A DNA stretch of 64,000 bases from an uncultured Serinicoccus sp. (GTDB lineage Bacteria > Actinomycetota > Actinomycetes > Actinomycetales > Dermatophilaceae). Below are positions 1-8,738 of this stretch, piece by piece. Made by a program: the position numbers and the translations under genes. The notes under the pieces were generated by a model. The model was not told the DNA's origin, did no database searches, and saw only the letters and a list, made by a program, of their open reading frames with translations. The stretch covers positions 1 through 64,000 of the forward strand of contig NZ_CANKYH010000010.1 in NCBI RefSeq assembly GCF_947487915.1, written 5' to 3'. Within the stretch, counting starts at the first letter, position 1. Each line of letters starts with the position of its first letter.

Positions 1-64
1 GCGCACGATTGGAAATCGTGTTGGGATAAAACCCTCGGGGGTTCAAATCCCCCATCCTCCGCCA
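1..64 (+). tRNA. tRNA-Ser(GGA), 3' part
   Basis: The window opens inside a serine tRNA. The anticodon stem CACGA/TCGTG encloses loop TTGGAAA with anticodon GGA. It is followed by the long class II variable arm (GGG/CCC), the T arm (GGGGG-TTCAAAT-CCCCC, 37-53), the acceptor 3' strand at 54-60, discriminator G at 61 and an encoded CCA at 62-64. The 5' part lies before the window. Confidence 0.95.
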
Positions 65-93
65 GCCGGGCAGGCCCGGGCGACCGGGCCGTC

Positions 94-122
94 TTGGTCA
101 GGTCCGGCCCAGCACCTAGACT
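94..122 (+). promoter_or_regulatory. Promoter of the SRP RNA
   Basis: TTGGTC (94-99) and TAGACT (117-122) are separated by 17 bases, a good SigA-type promoter. Transcription would start near 129, just before the 5' strand of the SRP RNA stem. A GC hairpin at about 73-91 between the tRNA and this promoter could terminate the tRNA transcript. Confidence 0.65.
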
Positions 123-130
123 GGTCGGCG

Positions 131-217
131 GACCCCTCGTGCGGTGGTACCTCGGTGAACTCCCCCAGGGCAGGAATGCAGCAAGGGCAATCGAGCTCTT
201 CCAGGTGCGCGAGGGGT
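131..217 (+). ncRNA. ffs: Signal recognition particle RNA, small (4.5S-like) type
   Basis: The conserved SRP domain IV tip is visible: CGGTGAAC at 153-160, CAGGGCAGGAATGCAGCAA at about 166-184, then the returning strand. The closing stem ACCCCTCG (132-139) pairs exactly with CGAGGGGT (210-217). This RNA scaffolds Ffh for co-translational protein targeting. Its place just after tRNA-Ser is common in Actinobacteria. A reading frame open from 94 into the downstream gene crosses this RNA and is not a real N-terminal extension. Exact ends are uncertain by several bases. Confidence 0.9.
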
Positions 218-297
218 TCTTCATGCCCTGCTGCCGTCGCGCCCGCGCCGTCCCTCTCCCGTGGCAGGATGTCCGCACCCCTGCGAAAGGACACGCC

Positions 298-1539
298 ATG
301 CCGTTCCACGTCGGATCCGAGGTCGGCCGCCTGCGTCAGGTCATCGTGCACCGGCCCGGGCTGGAGATGCACCGGCTGACCCCCGACAACAAGGAGCGCT
401 ACCTCTTCGACGAGATCCTGTGGGTGGAGAAGGCGCAGGAGGAGCACGACTACTTCGTGCAGGTCATGCGCGAGCGCGGGGTCACGGTGCACCACTTCGA
501 CACCCTGCTGCGCGAGACGCTGGCCGTCCCCGAGGCCCGCGCCCACGTCCTCGCCCACTCGCTGGACGAGCGGCACGTCGGCCCCCAGGCGGCCGAGGAC
601 CTGCGCGCGATGTTCGACGGGATGGACGACGCCGAGCTCACCACCCACCTCATCGGCGGTATCACCAAGGCCGAGGTGCTCGAGCGCATCGGCAGCCCGA
701 GCTCGGTGGTCATCGACCAGTTCGGCCTGCACGACTCGGTGCTCGCGCCGCTGCCGAACCACCTCTTCACCCGGGACACCTCCGCGTGGGCCTACGGCGG
801 GGTGGCCGTCAACTCGATGCACAAGAAGGCCCGTCGCCGGGAGACCGTGCACTACGACGCGATCTACCGCTACCACCCGATGTTCGCCGAGGCCGGTATG
901 CAGTGGTGGAGCCACGGCGTCGACGACGGCCCCGCGACGGCGGAGGGCGGGGACATCCTCGTGCCGGGCAACGGGATGGTCCTCGTCGGGCTCTCCGAGC
1001 GCACCACGGCGACCGGGGTCGAGCGCCTGGCCCGCGGGCTGCTCGCCTCCGGCCAGGCCGAGCGGGTCGTCGCGCTGGACATGCCCAAGGCGCGCGCGGT
1101 CATGCACCTCGACACGGTGATGACGATGCTCGACGAGCAGACCTTCACCCGCTACCTCGGGCTGCCCGACCTCACGTCCTGGACCATCACGGCCGGGGAC
1201 CAGGACGCCTCGACCGGCGAGCTGCGGCTGGCGATCGAACGGCACGAGCCGGAGCAGATGATGCAGGTCATCGCGCGCGGCCTCGGGCTGGACTCGGTGC
1301 GGGTGCTCGCCGCCGAGCAGGACCCGCGCGCGGCGGCCCGCGAGCAGTGGGACGACGGCTGCAACGTGCTCGCGCTCGAGCCCGGGGTCGTCGTGGGCTA
1401 CCAGCGCAACACGGTGACCAACGCCTACCTGCGCGAGCAGGGCGTGGAGGTGCTGGAGATCGCCGGCTCCGAGCTGGGGCGGGGGCGGGGCGGCCCGCGG
1501 TGCATGTCCTGCCCGATCGAGCGGGACCCGATCACCTGA
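298..1539 (+). CDS. arcA: Arginine deiminase
   Basis: The 413-residue protein has the usual length for arginine deiminase, which hydrolyses L-arginine to citrulline and ammonia in the cytoplasm. Family signatures are in order: FTRDTS in the N-terminal half, [11 protein letters not shown] (His and Asp of the active site), and the nucleophile Cys in [11 protein letters not shown] near the C-terminus. The ATG at 298 follows AAAGGA at good distance and matches the family start ([21 protein letters not shown]). A longer open frame from 94 would run through the SRP RNA and is rejected. No ornithine carbamoyltransferase, carbamate kinase or ArcD antiporter lies in the window, so the rest of the ADI pathway is elsewhere or absent. 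The next gene starts on its stop codon. Confidence 0.95.
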   Translation: MPFHVGSEVGRLRQVIVHRPGLEMHRLTPDNKERYLFDEILWVEKAQEEHDYFVQVMRERGVTVHHFDTLLRETLAVPEARAHVLAHSLDERHVGPQAAEDLRAMFDGMDDAELTTHLIGGITKAEVLERIGSPSSVVIDQFGLHDSVLAPLPNHLFTRDTSAWAYGGVAVNSMHKKARRRETVHYDAIYRYHPMFAEAGMQWWSHGVDDGPATAEGGDILVPGNGMVLVGLSERTTATGVERLARGLLASGQAERVVALDMPKARAVMHLDTVMTMLDEQTFTRYLGLPDLTSWTITAGDQDASTGELRLAIERHEPEQMMQVIARGLGLDSVRVLAAEQDPRAAAREQWDDGCNVLALEPGVVVGYQRNTVTNAYLREQGVEVLEIAGSELGRGRGGPRCMSCPIERDPIT

Positions 1540-1922
1540 TGCCCGCCCGCCGCCGGGTCGACCCGGCTGCCGGCGAGCAGGCGCTCGCGGCCTGGGAGGC
1601 CGGGCAGGCCGGTGGCTCGGGCGGCGCCCCGGAGGTCTCCCGCAGCCAGCTGGCCACCGCTGTCCGCTACCTGCTCGAGGACCTCGTCGAGCGCGCCCCC
1701 GGGAGGTCGGTCGAGGTGCGGATCCCGCCGTATGCCGCCGCCCAGGTCGTCGAGGGCCCGCGGCACACGCGCGGGACACCGACCAACGTGGTCGAGACCG
1801 ACCCGCAGACGTGGCTCGCGCTGGCGACCGGACGGACCACCTGGGCCGAGGCGACGGCGAGCGGCGCGGTGCGCGCGTCGGGGCAACGGGCCGACCTCAC
1901 GGCATACCTGCCGCTGCGCTGA
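1539..1922 (+). CDS. Sterol carrier family protein
   Basis: A 127-residue protein whose ATG overlaps the arcA stop (TGATG), so the two are probably translationally coupled. The second half resembles the small SCP2-like fold of actinobacterial 'sterol carrier family' proteins: VEVRIPPYAAAQVVEGP, then TPTNVVETDPQTWLALATG and a closing ASGQRADLTAYLPL. Such domains bind hydrophobic ligands in other proteins; the ligand here is unknown and no catalytic residue is evident. The pairing with arcA looks positional rather than pathway-based. The assignment rests on overall pattern, not on a search. Confidence 0.75.
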   Translation: MPARRRVDPAAGEQALAAWEAGQAGGSGGAPEVSRSQLATAVRYLLEDLVERAPGRSVEVRIPPYAAAQVVEGPRHTRGTPTNVVETDPQTWLALATGRTTWAEATASGAVRASGQRADLTAYLPLR

Positions 1923-1929
1923 GCCGGGC

Positions 1930-2538
1930 TCAGGCCCCGGTGGGCTCCTCCGGCGGCAGCGGGAAGAGCAGCTGGTAGAGCTTGACCCGTCGGGCGCCCT
2001 CCTCGCCGTGCTCGGCCCGCGCGGCCTTCGCCCGCTCCAGGTGCTCGGTCATCGTGGCGGCGATCGCGTCGCCGAGGGCGTCGGCCTCCTCGACGGTGAG
2101 CATGGCCGTGGCCTCGTTGGAGGTGGCGATGCCGGCCCACGCCTCGTCCTCGGACTCCATCCGGGTGATCCACTCCTGCACCCGCGCGTTGCGCATCTCC
2201 ATCTGGTGGAGCATGACCGTCTGCGCAGCGGTGCGCGCGGCGTCGTCCTGCGCGACCGCGTCCAGGCCGAAGGAGAAGCCGACGCTGGTCCACCACCGCT
2301 CCCGCGCCGAGCCCCGCGCGGTGTCCTCCTCGACCAGCCCGTGCCGCTCCAGCTGGCGCAGGTGGTAGCTGGTCTGCCCGGTGTTCTCGCCCATGGCCCG
2401 CGCCAGCATCGAGGCGGTCGCCGCGCCGTGGTCCTTGAGGTAGTCGTACATCCGCAGCCGCAGCGGGTGGGCGAACGCCTTGAGCGTGGCGGCGTCGACG
2501 GCACGGGCGATGTGGGGGGAGGGGTTGCGCTTCGGCAT
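1930..2538 (-). CDS. ArsR-like winged-helix transcriptional regulator
   Basis: A 202-residue DNA-binding protein. The N-terminal winged helix covers about residues 10-85: AATLKAFAHPLRLRMYDYLK, then the recognition region ENTGQTSYHLRQLERHGLVEED. The rest is helical and probably an effector or dimerisation region. It is transcribed divergently from the MFS exporter at 2607, so it most likely represses that gene. The upstream element GTATCT sits seven bases before the ATG, so its own mRNA is probably leaderless. Ligand unknown. Confidence 0.85.
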   Translation of the reverse strand: MPKRNPSPHIARAVDAATLKAFAHPLRLRMYDYLKDHGAATASMLARAMGENTGQTSYHLRQLERHGLVEEDTARGSARERWWTSVGFSFGLDAVAQDDAARTAAQTVMLHQMEMRNARVQEWITRMESEDEAWAGIATSNEATAMLTVEEADALGDAIAATMTEHLERAKAARAEHGEEGARRVKLYQLLFPLPPEEPTGA

Positions 2539-2606
2539 AGTCCAGAGATACCTTTGCAGAGGTTAGTTTGCACAACATCTTCTGCACCCAGGATAGGGGA
2601 CCGGCC
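2539..2606. promoter_or_regulatory. Divergent promoter region of regulator and MFS exporter
   Basis: The 68-base gap between divergent start codons has two TTTGCA direct copies around GAGGTTAG (2553-2571) and a related TCTGCAC further on. This is the obvious place for the ArsR-like protein to bind. On the minus strand GTATCT (2551-2546) would give a leaderless regulator mRNA. On the plus strand AGGGGA precedes the exporter ATG. Confidence 0.45.
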
Positions 2607-3908
2607 ATGACGGCATCCACCACCAGGTCCGCGGCGACCCAGCCCGGCGCCGCCACCACGCCCCTGGGGCGACCCTTCGGTGCCCACCTCGGTGCCGTCG
2701 GTCTGGCGAACCTCGCCGACGGGGTCGTCCAGATCGGGGTTCCCCTGCTGGCCGTGACCCTGACCCGCTCACCCCTGCTCATGGGGGTGCTGACGGCTGC
2801 GGTGTGGCTGCCGTGGCTGGTCTGCGGCATCCCCGCCGGCGTGCTGGTGGACCGGTGGGACCGGCGACGCACGATGGTGGTCGCCCTCGGCGTCCGGGCC
2901 GCCCTCCTGGGCGCGGCCGGGGTCCTCGCGCTGTCCGACCGGCTGACCATCTGGGTGCTGGTCGGGCTGGCGCTGGGCTACGGCGTCACCGAGGTCTTCG
3001 CCGACCTCGCCGCCGCGGCACAGGTGCCGGCCCTGGTCGGGCGCACGGCCGGCCCGCTGCGCCGGGCGAACTCCCGCCTCCTCGCCGTGGAGCAGGTGTG
3101 CAACGGCTTCGTCGGCCCGCCGCTCGCCGGGGTGCTGGTCGCGCTCGGCGCGGCGTGGCTCGTGGGCTCCTCCGCGCTGGTGGTGGTGGGCGCCGTCCTG
3201 GTCCTCGCCCTCGGGCTGCGCGGGAGGTATGCCCCGGTGGTCCCGGAGGTCGAGAGCGTGGGCTCGCGGTGGTCCGAGCTGACCTCCGGGATGCGCACCC
3301 TGTGGACCCACCCCGTGCTGCGCCCCCTGGCCATCGCCGCGGGGCTGTGGAACTTCGCCTCGACCGCCCTCAGCGCGGTCCTCATCCTCTGGCTCGTCGG
3401 ACCGGAGTCGGAGGGCGGCCTGTCACCCCAGCTCTTCTCCCTCGCCATGGTGGCGCTCCCCGTCGGCGCCCTGCTGGGCAGCGTGGTGGCCAGCCGGGTC
3501 ATCGAGCGCTTCTCGGAGATGTCCGTCCTCGTCGCGTGCTGGGGCCTGAACGCCGTCTTCAACCTGGCCCTGCTCATCTGGCCCTCGGCGTGGGGCCTGG
3601 CCCTGTTCCTCCTGGCGGCCGGGCCGCTGGGGGTGATCGGCAACGTCGTCTCCGGCTCCATCCGGCCCCGCCTCGTGTCCGGGGACCAGCTGGGACGGGT
3701 CGGGGGTGCCTCCCGGGTGCTGGTCTTCGGGGCGATGCCCCTCGGCGCCCTGGTGGGCGGGCAGGTCGCGGCGCTCTTCGGCATACCGGCGGTGCTGCTC
3801 GGCGTCCCCGTGGTGATGCTCCTGGCCACCGCCATGGTCGCCGTCGGTGTCCCGCAGGCGCTGGTGGACGCGCACGAGCTGGCCCCCGACCCGGAGCCGG
3901 TCGGCTGA
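2607..3908 (+). CDS. MFS transporter, EntS/MFS_3-like exporter
   Basis: A 433-residue membrane protein with about twelve hydrophobic segments in two sets of six. The loop after TM2 carries the MFS motif A variant GVLVDRWDRRRTM. Overall layout (short N-terminus, ANLADGVVQIGVPLLAVTLTR in TM1) resembles the drug/siderophore exporter branch rather than sugar porters. The ATG at 2607 has AGGGGA upstream; a TTG at 2568 in the same frame lies in the divergent promoter and is unlikely. The neighbouring ArsR-like regulator suggests induction by the exported compound. Substrate cannot be read from sequence. Confidence 0.85.
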   Translation: MTASTTRSAATQPGAATTPLGRPFGAHLGAVGLANLADGVVQIGVPLLAVTLTRSPLLMGVLTAAVWLPWLVCGIPAGVLVDRWDRRRTMVVALGVRAALLGAAGVLALSDRLTIWVLVGLALGYGVTEVFADLAAAAQVPALVGRTAGPLRRANSRLLAVEQVCNGFVGPPLAGVLVALGAAWLVGSSALVVVGAVLVLALGLRGRYAPVVPEVESVGSRWSELTSGMRTLWTHPVLRPLAIAAGLWNFASTALSAVLILWLVGPESEGGLSPQLFSLAMVALPVGALLGSVVASRVIERFSEMSVLVACWGLNAVFNLALLIWPSAWGLALFLLAAGPLGVIGNVVSGSIRPRLVSGDQLGRVGGASRVLVFGAMPLGALVGGQVAALFGIPAVLLGVPVVMLLATAMVAVGVPQALVDAHELAPDPEPVG

Positions 3909-3938
3909 GGGCGGCCGGCGCGCGTTAGCGTCCTGCCC

Positions 3939-4799
3939 ATGAGGATCGGTGTCTGCATCCTGCCCGAGCACCCCTGGCGGGAGGCCGAGCCGCTGTGGCG
4001 GCAGGTGGAGGAGTGGGGGTTCGAGCACGCCTGGACCTACGACCACCTCGTCTGGGCCGGGCTGCCGCAGGCCCCCTGGCACTCCACGGTCGCGACCCTC
4101 GCGGCGGCCGCCGTCGTGACCGACCGGGTCCGGCTCGGCACCTTCGTCGCCTCCCCGAACTTCCGGCACCCGGCGCTGCTGGCCAAGGACGTCACCACCC
4201 TGGACGACCTCAGTGCGGGGCGCGTCCTCCTCGGCCTCGGGGCCGGCGGCGACCTGGACAGCCGGCTGCTCGGCGACCGGCACACCCGCGGGGAGCGCAC
4301 CGCGCGGTTCGAGGAGTTCGTGCCTCTGCTGGACCGGTTGCTGACCGAGGACGACGTCGAGGTCGAGGGCGAGTTCTTCACGGTGGCCGGGGCGGGCGCC
4401 CGCCCGCGCTGCGTCCAGCAGCCCCGGACCCCCTTCGTGGTCGCCGCCAACGGTCCGCGCGCCATGCGGCTGGCGGTGTCACACGGCGCCGGCTGGCTCA
4501 CCACGGGCCCTCCCGGCGCCGCCGACGACGGGCTGGACGACTGGTGGCGCGGCGTGCGCGAGCTCGGCGCGCGCGTGGACGCGCTGGAGGCCGAGGCAGG
4601 TCGGGCCCGGCCGCTGGACCGCTACCTGTCCCTGGACGCGGGGTCGCCCGCCCTGGGCAGCCTGGAGGAGGTCCAGGACCGCATCGGCCGCGCCGCGGAG
4701 GCCGGGTTCACCGACGTCGTGGTGCACTGGCCGCGTGCGGAGGCGCCCTACCGCGCCGACGTGCGCGTCCTGGAGGCGCTCGCGGCCTCCCGTTCCTGA
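3939..4799 (+). CDS. LLM class flavin/F420-dependent oxidoreductase
   Basis: A 286-residue bacterial luciferase-like TIM-barrel protein: MRIGVCILPEHPW start strand, HAWTYDHLVW after the first helix, VRLGTFVASPNFRHPALLAKDVTTLDDLSAGRVLLGLGAG spanning the central strands. This branch in Actinobacteria usually uses F420 or FMN; which one is not visible here. TAGCGT (3926-3931) lies seven bases before the ATG, so the transcript should be leaderless, which fixes the start. The stop codon sits in a short tandem duplication. Confidence 0.85.
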   Translation: MRIGVCILPEHPWREAEPLWRQVEEWGFEHAWTYDHLVWAGLPQAPWHSTVATLAAAAVVTDRVRLGTFVASPNFRHPALLAKDVTTLDDLSAGRVLLGLGAGGDLDSRLLGDRHTRGERTARFEEFVPLLDRLLTEDDVEVEGEFFTVAGAGARPRCVQQPRTPFVVAANGPRAMRLAVSHGAGWLTTGPPGAADDGLDDWWRGVRELGARVDALEAEAGRARPLDRYLSLDAGSPALGSLEEVQDRIGRAAEAGFTDVVVHWPRAEAPYRADVRVLEALAASRS

Positions 4800-4845
4800 C
4801 CGAGGGGCGGCGCTGCACACCTGACCGAGGGGCGGCGCCGCACAC
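4796..4845 (+). repeat. 25-bp tandem duplication across a stop codon
   Basis: Two adjacent 25-base copies (4796-4820, 4821-4845) share CTGACCGAGGGGCGGCGC and differ at one base (T/C at 4813 versus 4838). The first copy contains the TGA of the LLM gene. Looks like a recent slippage duplication. Confidence 0.8.
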
Positions 4846-4958
4846 CGCCGATGTATCCCGGCGGGGCAGGGGTGCTCTGAGCCCCCGACGCCCCGGCGGA
4901 GGCGAGGGGCCTCCTGGCGTCACCGGCCCGTGACGGCCGGCTCCCGAAGGAGACCCGC

Positions 4959-6389
4959 ATGACCCCCACCACCAGACCCCTGCGCAGGGCAGGGCTCGCG
5001 ACAGGGACGGCGCTGGCGCTCGGCACCACGGTCCTCGCCGGCGCCGTCCCGGCCCTCGCCGCCACGCTCGGCGACTACGAGATTAGCGGGGTGCAGTTCG
5101 TCAACGACGACTGCAGCCGCAACGAGTACGCCATCTCGGCCAGCATCACCGGCACCACCGACGACATCGGCGGCTTCGACCGCGTCCAGTTCGAGGTCTG
5201 GGACGACGGCACGCTCAAGGACAGCCGCATCCTCGAGGTCGGGGTCGGGACGACCCGCGAGGTCAACGCGTTCCTCTCCTTCGTCGGGCTCTACGGCACC
5301 GGGGCGCCCGGGGTCGGCATCGTCATCAGCGACGTGGACGCCGGCGGCGACGTCGTCGGCACCCTCGAGACCGTCGACCCGTTCTTCCCCGACGACGTCG
5401 ACGGCCCGTGCACCTTCGACGTCGAGCGGATCGGCGGGCCGACCCGGATCGAGACCGCCGCCATGCTCTCGGAGCAGAAGTTCGTCATGGCCGACACGGT
5501 GGTCATCGCGACCTCGCGGACCTACCCGGACGCCCTCGCTGCGGCTCCGTGGGCCGCACAGCTCGGTGCCCCGCTCCTGCTCACCACCCCGGGCGGACTG
5601 TCCCCGGCGACCCTCGACGAGCTGCTGCGGCTCGTGCCCGACGACGTCTACGTCGTCGGTGGCCCGGCAGCGGTGGGCGGCCAGGTCCTCACCGACGTGC
5701 AGGCGGCCCTCCCGGGGGCCGACGTCGAGCGGGTGTCCGGGCCCGACCGCTACGGGACCGCCGGCGAGATCGCGCAGCGCGTGGTCCAGGACAGCTCGGC
5801 CGAGCTCTTCGTCGCCTCCGGGCAGGACTTCCCGGACGCCCTGGTGCTCAGCGCCCTGGCCGCCCGCCACCAGGCCCCGCTGGTCCTCACCAAGCAGGCC
5901 GAGGTGCCGCCGGAGACCGCGAGCGCCGTGGCCGCGCTGACCTTCGACGACGTCTACGCCGCCGGCGGCACGACCGTGCTCTCCGACGACGTGCTCGACG
6001 ACGTCTCCCTGGGTATGCCGTGGACCCGCTACAGCGGCCCGGACCGCTACGACACCGCCGAGGCGGTGCTCGAGCAGTTCCCGGCGGAGGGCAAGGTCCT
6101 GGTCGCGACGGGGCAGGACTTCCCCGACAGCCTGACCGCGGTGCCCGTCGCCGCGCGGACCGGGGCCGGGGTGGCGCTGACCCGACCGGACGCGGTGCCG
6201 GCCGGGGTCCTCGACGAGGTGGAGCGGCTCGTGACCGGCTTCTCGTTCCCGCTCATCACCGTCGTCGGTGGGGAGCTGGCGGTGCACGACACCGTCGAGA
6301 CGCAGCTGCTCGGTCTCGTCGGCGGCCTGGCCGACCCGGCGGTCCGGTCCACCGGTGGGCTGACCGACCGCAACATCGGGCAGGAGTGA
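4959..6389 (+). CDS. Secreted protein with three cell wall-binding (CWB2) repeats
   Basis: A 476-residue exported protein. Residues 1-34 are a Sec signal peptide (basic start, hydrophobic core, cleavage near PALAA). Residues 35-150 are an acidic domain that I do not recognise, with two Cys (DDCS and PCTF) that could pair. Three CWB2 repeats follow, each opened by a related motif: ERIGGPTRIETA, ERVSGPDRYGTA and RYSGPDRYDTA. Such trios anchor proteins to anionic wall polymers. The ATG follows GAAGGAG. No catalytic domain is seen, so it may be a wall-attached adhesin or accessory protein. Confidence 0.85.
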   Translation: MTPTTRPLRRAGLATGTALALGTTVLAGAVPALAATLGDYEISGVQFVNDDCSRNEYAISASITGTTDDIGGFDRVQFEVWDDGTLKDSRILEVGVGTTREVNAFLSFVGLYGTGAPGVGIVISDVDAGGDVVGTLETVDPFFPDDVDGPCTFDVERIGGPTRIETAAMLSEQKFVMADTVVIATSRTYPDALAAAPWAAQLGAPLLLTTPGGLSPATLDELLRLVPDDVYVVGGPAAVGGQVLTDVQAALPGADVERVSGPDRYGTAGEIAQRVVQDSSAELFVASGQDFPDALVLSALAARHQAPLVLTKQAEVPPETASAVAALTFDDVYAAGGTTVLSDDVLDDVSLGMPWTRYSGPDRYDTAEAVLEQFPAEGKVLVATGQDFPDSLTAVPVAARTGAGVALTRPDAVPAGVLDEVERLVTGFSFPLITVVGGELAVHDTVETQLLGLVGGLADPAVRSTGGLTDRNIGQE

Positions 6390-6477
6390 GGCATCCCGCC
6401 TCGTCCTCGTGACGGGTCACCGGCGCGGCAGCCACCCGGTTGCCGCGCCGGTCCGCGTCCTGACGGATACTGGACGG

Positions 6478-6741
6478 GTGCCACCCTCGGACCCTGCGGA
6501 CCCCACGGACGAACCCACCCGGCTGCCGGTGCGGCGCCGGCCCCGGCTGAGCCGCTTCCTCGTCGTCGGCGCGCTCATCGGCTTCGTCGTCGGAGCCGTG
6601 ACCTCCCTGCTGGGGCCGGATGCCCCCGGCAGCAGCGCCGGCCAGGAGGTCATCCTCCTGGGCGCCACCGGTGCCGTCTTCGTCGGGCTCGCCGCCGCGA
6701 TCGTCTACCTCGCCCTCGACCGTCGCGCCGCGCGCGACTGA
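6478..6741 (+). CDS. Small two-helix membrane protein, paralogue 1
   Basis: An 87-residue protein with a basic N-terminal stretch and two hydrophobic segments (FLVVGALIGFVVGAV and VILLGATGAVFVGLAAAIVYLAL). GATACT at 6466-6471 lies six bases before the GTG at 6478, suggesting a leaderless mRNA and favouring this start over upstream codons. It resembles the next gene over its whole length (RFL-GA-G pattern, closing YL-DR). Such small proteins are found upstream of purF in related genomes. Function unknown. Confidence 0.7.
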   Translation: MPPSDPADPTDEPTRLPVRRRPRLSRFLVVGALIGFVVGAVTSLLGPDAPGSSAGQEVILLGATGAVFVGLAAAIVYLALDRRAARD

Positions 6742-6754
6742 CTGGCCCGCGCCC

Positions 6755-6970
6755 ATGGAGCAGCGTCGCCCCGACCTGGTGCGCTTCCTGGCGACCGGCG
6801 CGGTCGTCGGGGCGGTCATCGCGGTGCTCGTGGCGGCCCTCGGTCGGGACGTGCCCTACGTCAACGGCCTGGAGGAGTACCTGCTCTTCATCCTCATCGG
6901 TGGCGGTGCGGGCTTCGCCGTCGGAGCCCTGGCCTACCTCATCGCCGACCGCCCGCGGCTGGGCTCCTGA
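6755..6970 (+). CDS. Small two-helix membrane protein, paralogue 2
   Basis: A 71-residue protein starting at ATG 6755, 13 bases after the preceding stop. Two membrane segments (FLATGAVVGAVIAVLVAAL and YLLFILIGGGAGFAVGALAYL) match the arrangement of the preceding gene, so the pair probably arose by tandem duplication. No strong ribosome-binding site is visible. No function is assigned. Confidence 0.7.
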   Translation: MEQRRPDLVRFLATGAVVGAVIAVLVAALGRDVPYVNGLEEYLLFILIGGGAGFAVGALAYLIADRPRLGS

Positions 6971-7030
6971 GCTCCCGTCCCGGTCCGGCGGGCGGTGCGC
7001 CCGGCGCGTGGACTGTGGGACCATGGGGCC

Positions 7031-8716
7031 GTGGCTCGCGCTGACGGACGGCTCTCGCACGACCTCCTGCCCGAGGAGCGTCTGCCCCAGGACGCCTGCG
7101 GCGTCTTCGGGGTGTGGGCGCCCGGCGAGGAGGTCGCCAAGCTCACCTACTACGGCCTCTACGCCCTGCAGCACCGCGGGCAGGAGGCGGCCGGGATCGC
7201 GACCAGCGACGGGCAGCGGCTGGTGGTCTACAAGGACGTCGGCCTCGTCAGCCAGGTCTTCGACGAGTCGGCGCTGGCCTCCCTCCAGGGCCACCTGGCG
7301 GTCGGGCACTGCCGCTACTCCACCACCGGGCGCAACTCCTGGCAGAACGCCCAGCCGACGCTCGGCGGCACCGCGGAGGGGACCGTGGCGCTGGCCCACA
7401 ACGGCAACCTCATCAACACCTCCGAGCTGCGGGACGTGCTGCGCGAGATGCTGGGCGGGGACCTGGCGCGCTCGACCGGGGAGGTCGGGCGCGGCAACAC
7501 CACGGACACCGCCATCGTCACCGGGATGCTGACCGCCGACCCGGACCTGTCGCTGGAGGAGGCGGCCATGCGGGTGCTGCCGCAGCTGCGCGGCGCCTTC
7601 TCCCTGGTCTTCTGCGACGAGGGCACCCTGTATGCCGCCCGCGACCCCCAGGCGGTCCGCCCCCTGGTGCTGGGCCGGCTGGAGCGCGGGTGGGTGGTCG
7701 CCTCCGAGACCGCGGGTCTGGACATCGTCGGGGCCTCGGTCGTGCGGGAGGTCGAGCCGGGGGAGCTCATCGCCATCGACCACAACGGTCTGCGCTCGCG
7801 CCGGTTCGCCGAGGCGGCGCCCCGACGCTGCGTCTTCGAGTGGGTCTACCTCGCACGGCCCGACACCACGATCGCCGGGCGGGAGGTCTACGACTCCCGG
7901 GTCGAGATGGGCCGCCAGCTGGCGCGCGAGCACCCCGTCGAGGCCGACATGGTGATGCCGACCCCCGAGTCGGGGACGCCGGCCGCCATCGGCTACGCGC
8001 AGGAGTCGGGCATCCCCTACGGCCAGGGGCTGGTCAAGAACGCCTATGTGGGCCGCACCTTCATCGCCCCCAGCCAGACCATCCGCCAGCTCGGCATCCG
8101 GCTCAAGCTGAACCCCCTGCGCGACGTCATCAAGGGCAAGCGGCTCGTCGTGGTGGACGACTCCATCGTGCGCGGCAACACCCAGCGGGCGCTCGTGCGC
8201 ATGCTCCGGGAGGCCGGGGCCGCCGAGGTGCACGTGCGGATCTCCTCACCGCCGGTGCGCTGGCCCTGCTTCTACGGCATCGACTTCGCCACCCGGGCCG
8301 AGCTCATCGCGACCGGGCTGGAGACCGCCGACATCTGTGCCTCGCTGCGCGCGGACTCCCTGGGCTACATCTCCACCGAGGGCATGGTGGCGGCCACCGA
8401 GCAGCCCCGTTCCTCCCTGTGCACCGCCTGCTTCACCGGGGACTACCCGATCGAGCTGCCGCGCGAGGACCAGCTCGGCAAGGACGTCCTGGAGCTGCAG
8501 TTCCCGGTCGACACCCAGGGGGCTGATCCCACCGACGTCGGCACCCTCGACGTGGACCGCGCCCGTGACGTGCGCGACAGGGACCACGCCCCCGCGGGAG
8601 CGCGCGACCTGGACCACGTCCGCGACAGGGACCACGTCCCCGCGGGAGCGCGCGACATGGACAACGTGAGCGTCACGGCCGGCGCCGGCGGTTCGGACGC
8701 CGTCCGCCGCCCCTGA
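7031..8716 (+). CDS. purF: Amidophosphoribosyltransferase
   Basis: Catalyses the first committed step of purine synthesis, PRPP plus glutamine to 5-phosphoribosylamine. The GTG start gives MARADGRLSHDLLPEE, the usual actinobacterial N-terminus; the Cys of DACGVFGV (about residue 23) is the glutaminase nucleophile exposed after propeptide removal. YALQHRGQEAAGIA and the PRPP loop VVVDDSIVRGNT are present, and the C-terminal Cys pair SSLCTACFTGDYP fits the 4Fe-4S-containing type. Enzyme homology ends near DVLELQFP; the last ~55 residues are an extra hydrophilic tail containing a 16-residue repeat. purM lies one gene downstream. Confidence 0.95.
   Translation: MARADGRLSHDLLPEERLPQDACGVFGVWAPGEEVAKLTYYGLYALQHRGQEAAGIATSDGQRLVVYKDVGLVSQVFDESALASLQGHLAVGHCRYSTTGRNSWQNAQPTLGGTAEGTVALAHNGNLINTSELRDVLREMLGGDLARSTGEVGRGNTTDTAIVTGMLTADPDLSLEEAAMRVLPQLRGAFSLVFCDEGTLYAARDPQAVRPLVLGRLERGWVVASETAGLDIVGASVVREVEPGELIAIDHNGLRSRRFAEAAPRRCVFEWVYLARPDTTIAGREVYDSRVEMGRQLAREHPVEADMVMPTPESGTPAAIGYAQESGIPYGQGLVKNAYVGRTFIAPSQTIRQLGIRLKLNPLRDVIKGKRLVVVDDSIVRGNTQRALVRMLREAGAAEVHVRISSPPVRWPCFYGIDFATRAELIATGLETADICASLRADSLGYISTEGMVAATEQPRSSLCTACFTGDYPIELPREDQLGKDVLELQFPVDTQGADPTDVGTLDVDRARDVRDRDHAPAGARDLDHVRDRDHVPAGARDMDNVSVTAGAGGSDAVRRP
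8570..8665 (+). repeat. Two 48-bp tandem repeats in the 3' end of purF
   Basis: Copies at 8570-8617 and 8618-8665 encode VRDRDHAPAGARDLDH and VRDRDHVPAGARDMDN. They differ at a handful of bases and stay in frame, so they lengthen the C-terminal tail without breaking it. The tail lies outside the catalytic domains. Confidence 0.85.
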
Positions 8717-8738
8717 CCCGCCACACCAGCCCCAGGCA

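Noticed and set aside
94..297. In-frame N-terminal extension of arcA
   Set aside because: It crosses the SRP RNA and its promoter; the ATG at 298 has a good ribosome-binding site and the family N-terminus.
4920..6287. Open frame antisense to the CWB2 protein
   Set aside because: It has no recognisable domain; the plus-strand frame has a signal peptide, Shine-Dalgarno site and CWB2 repeats.
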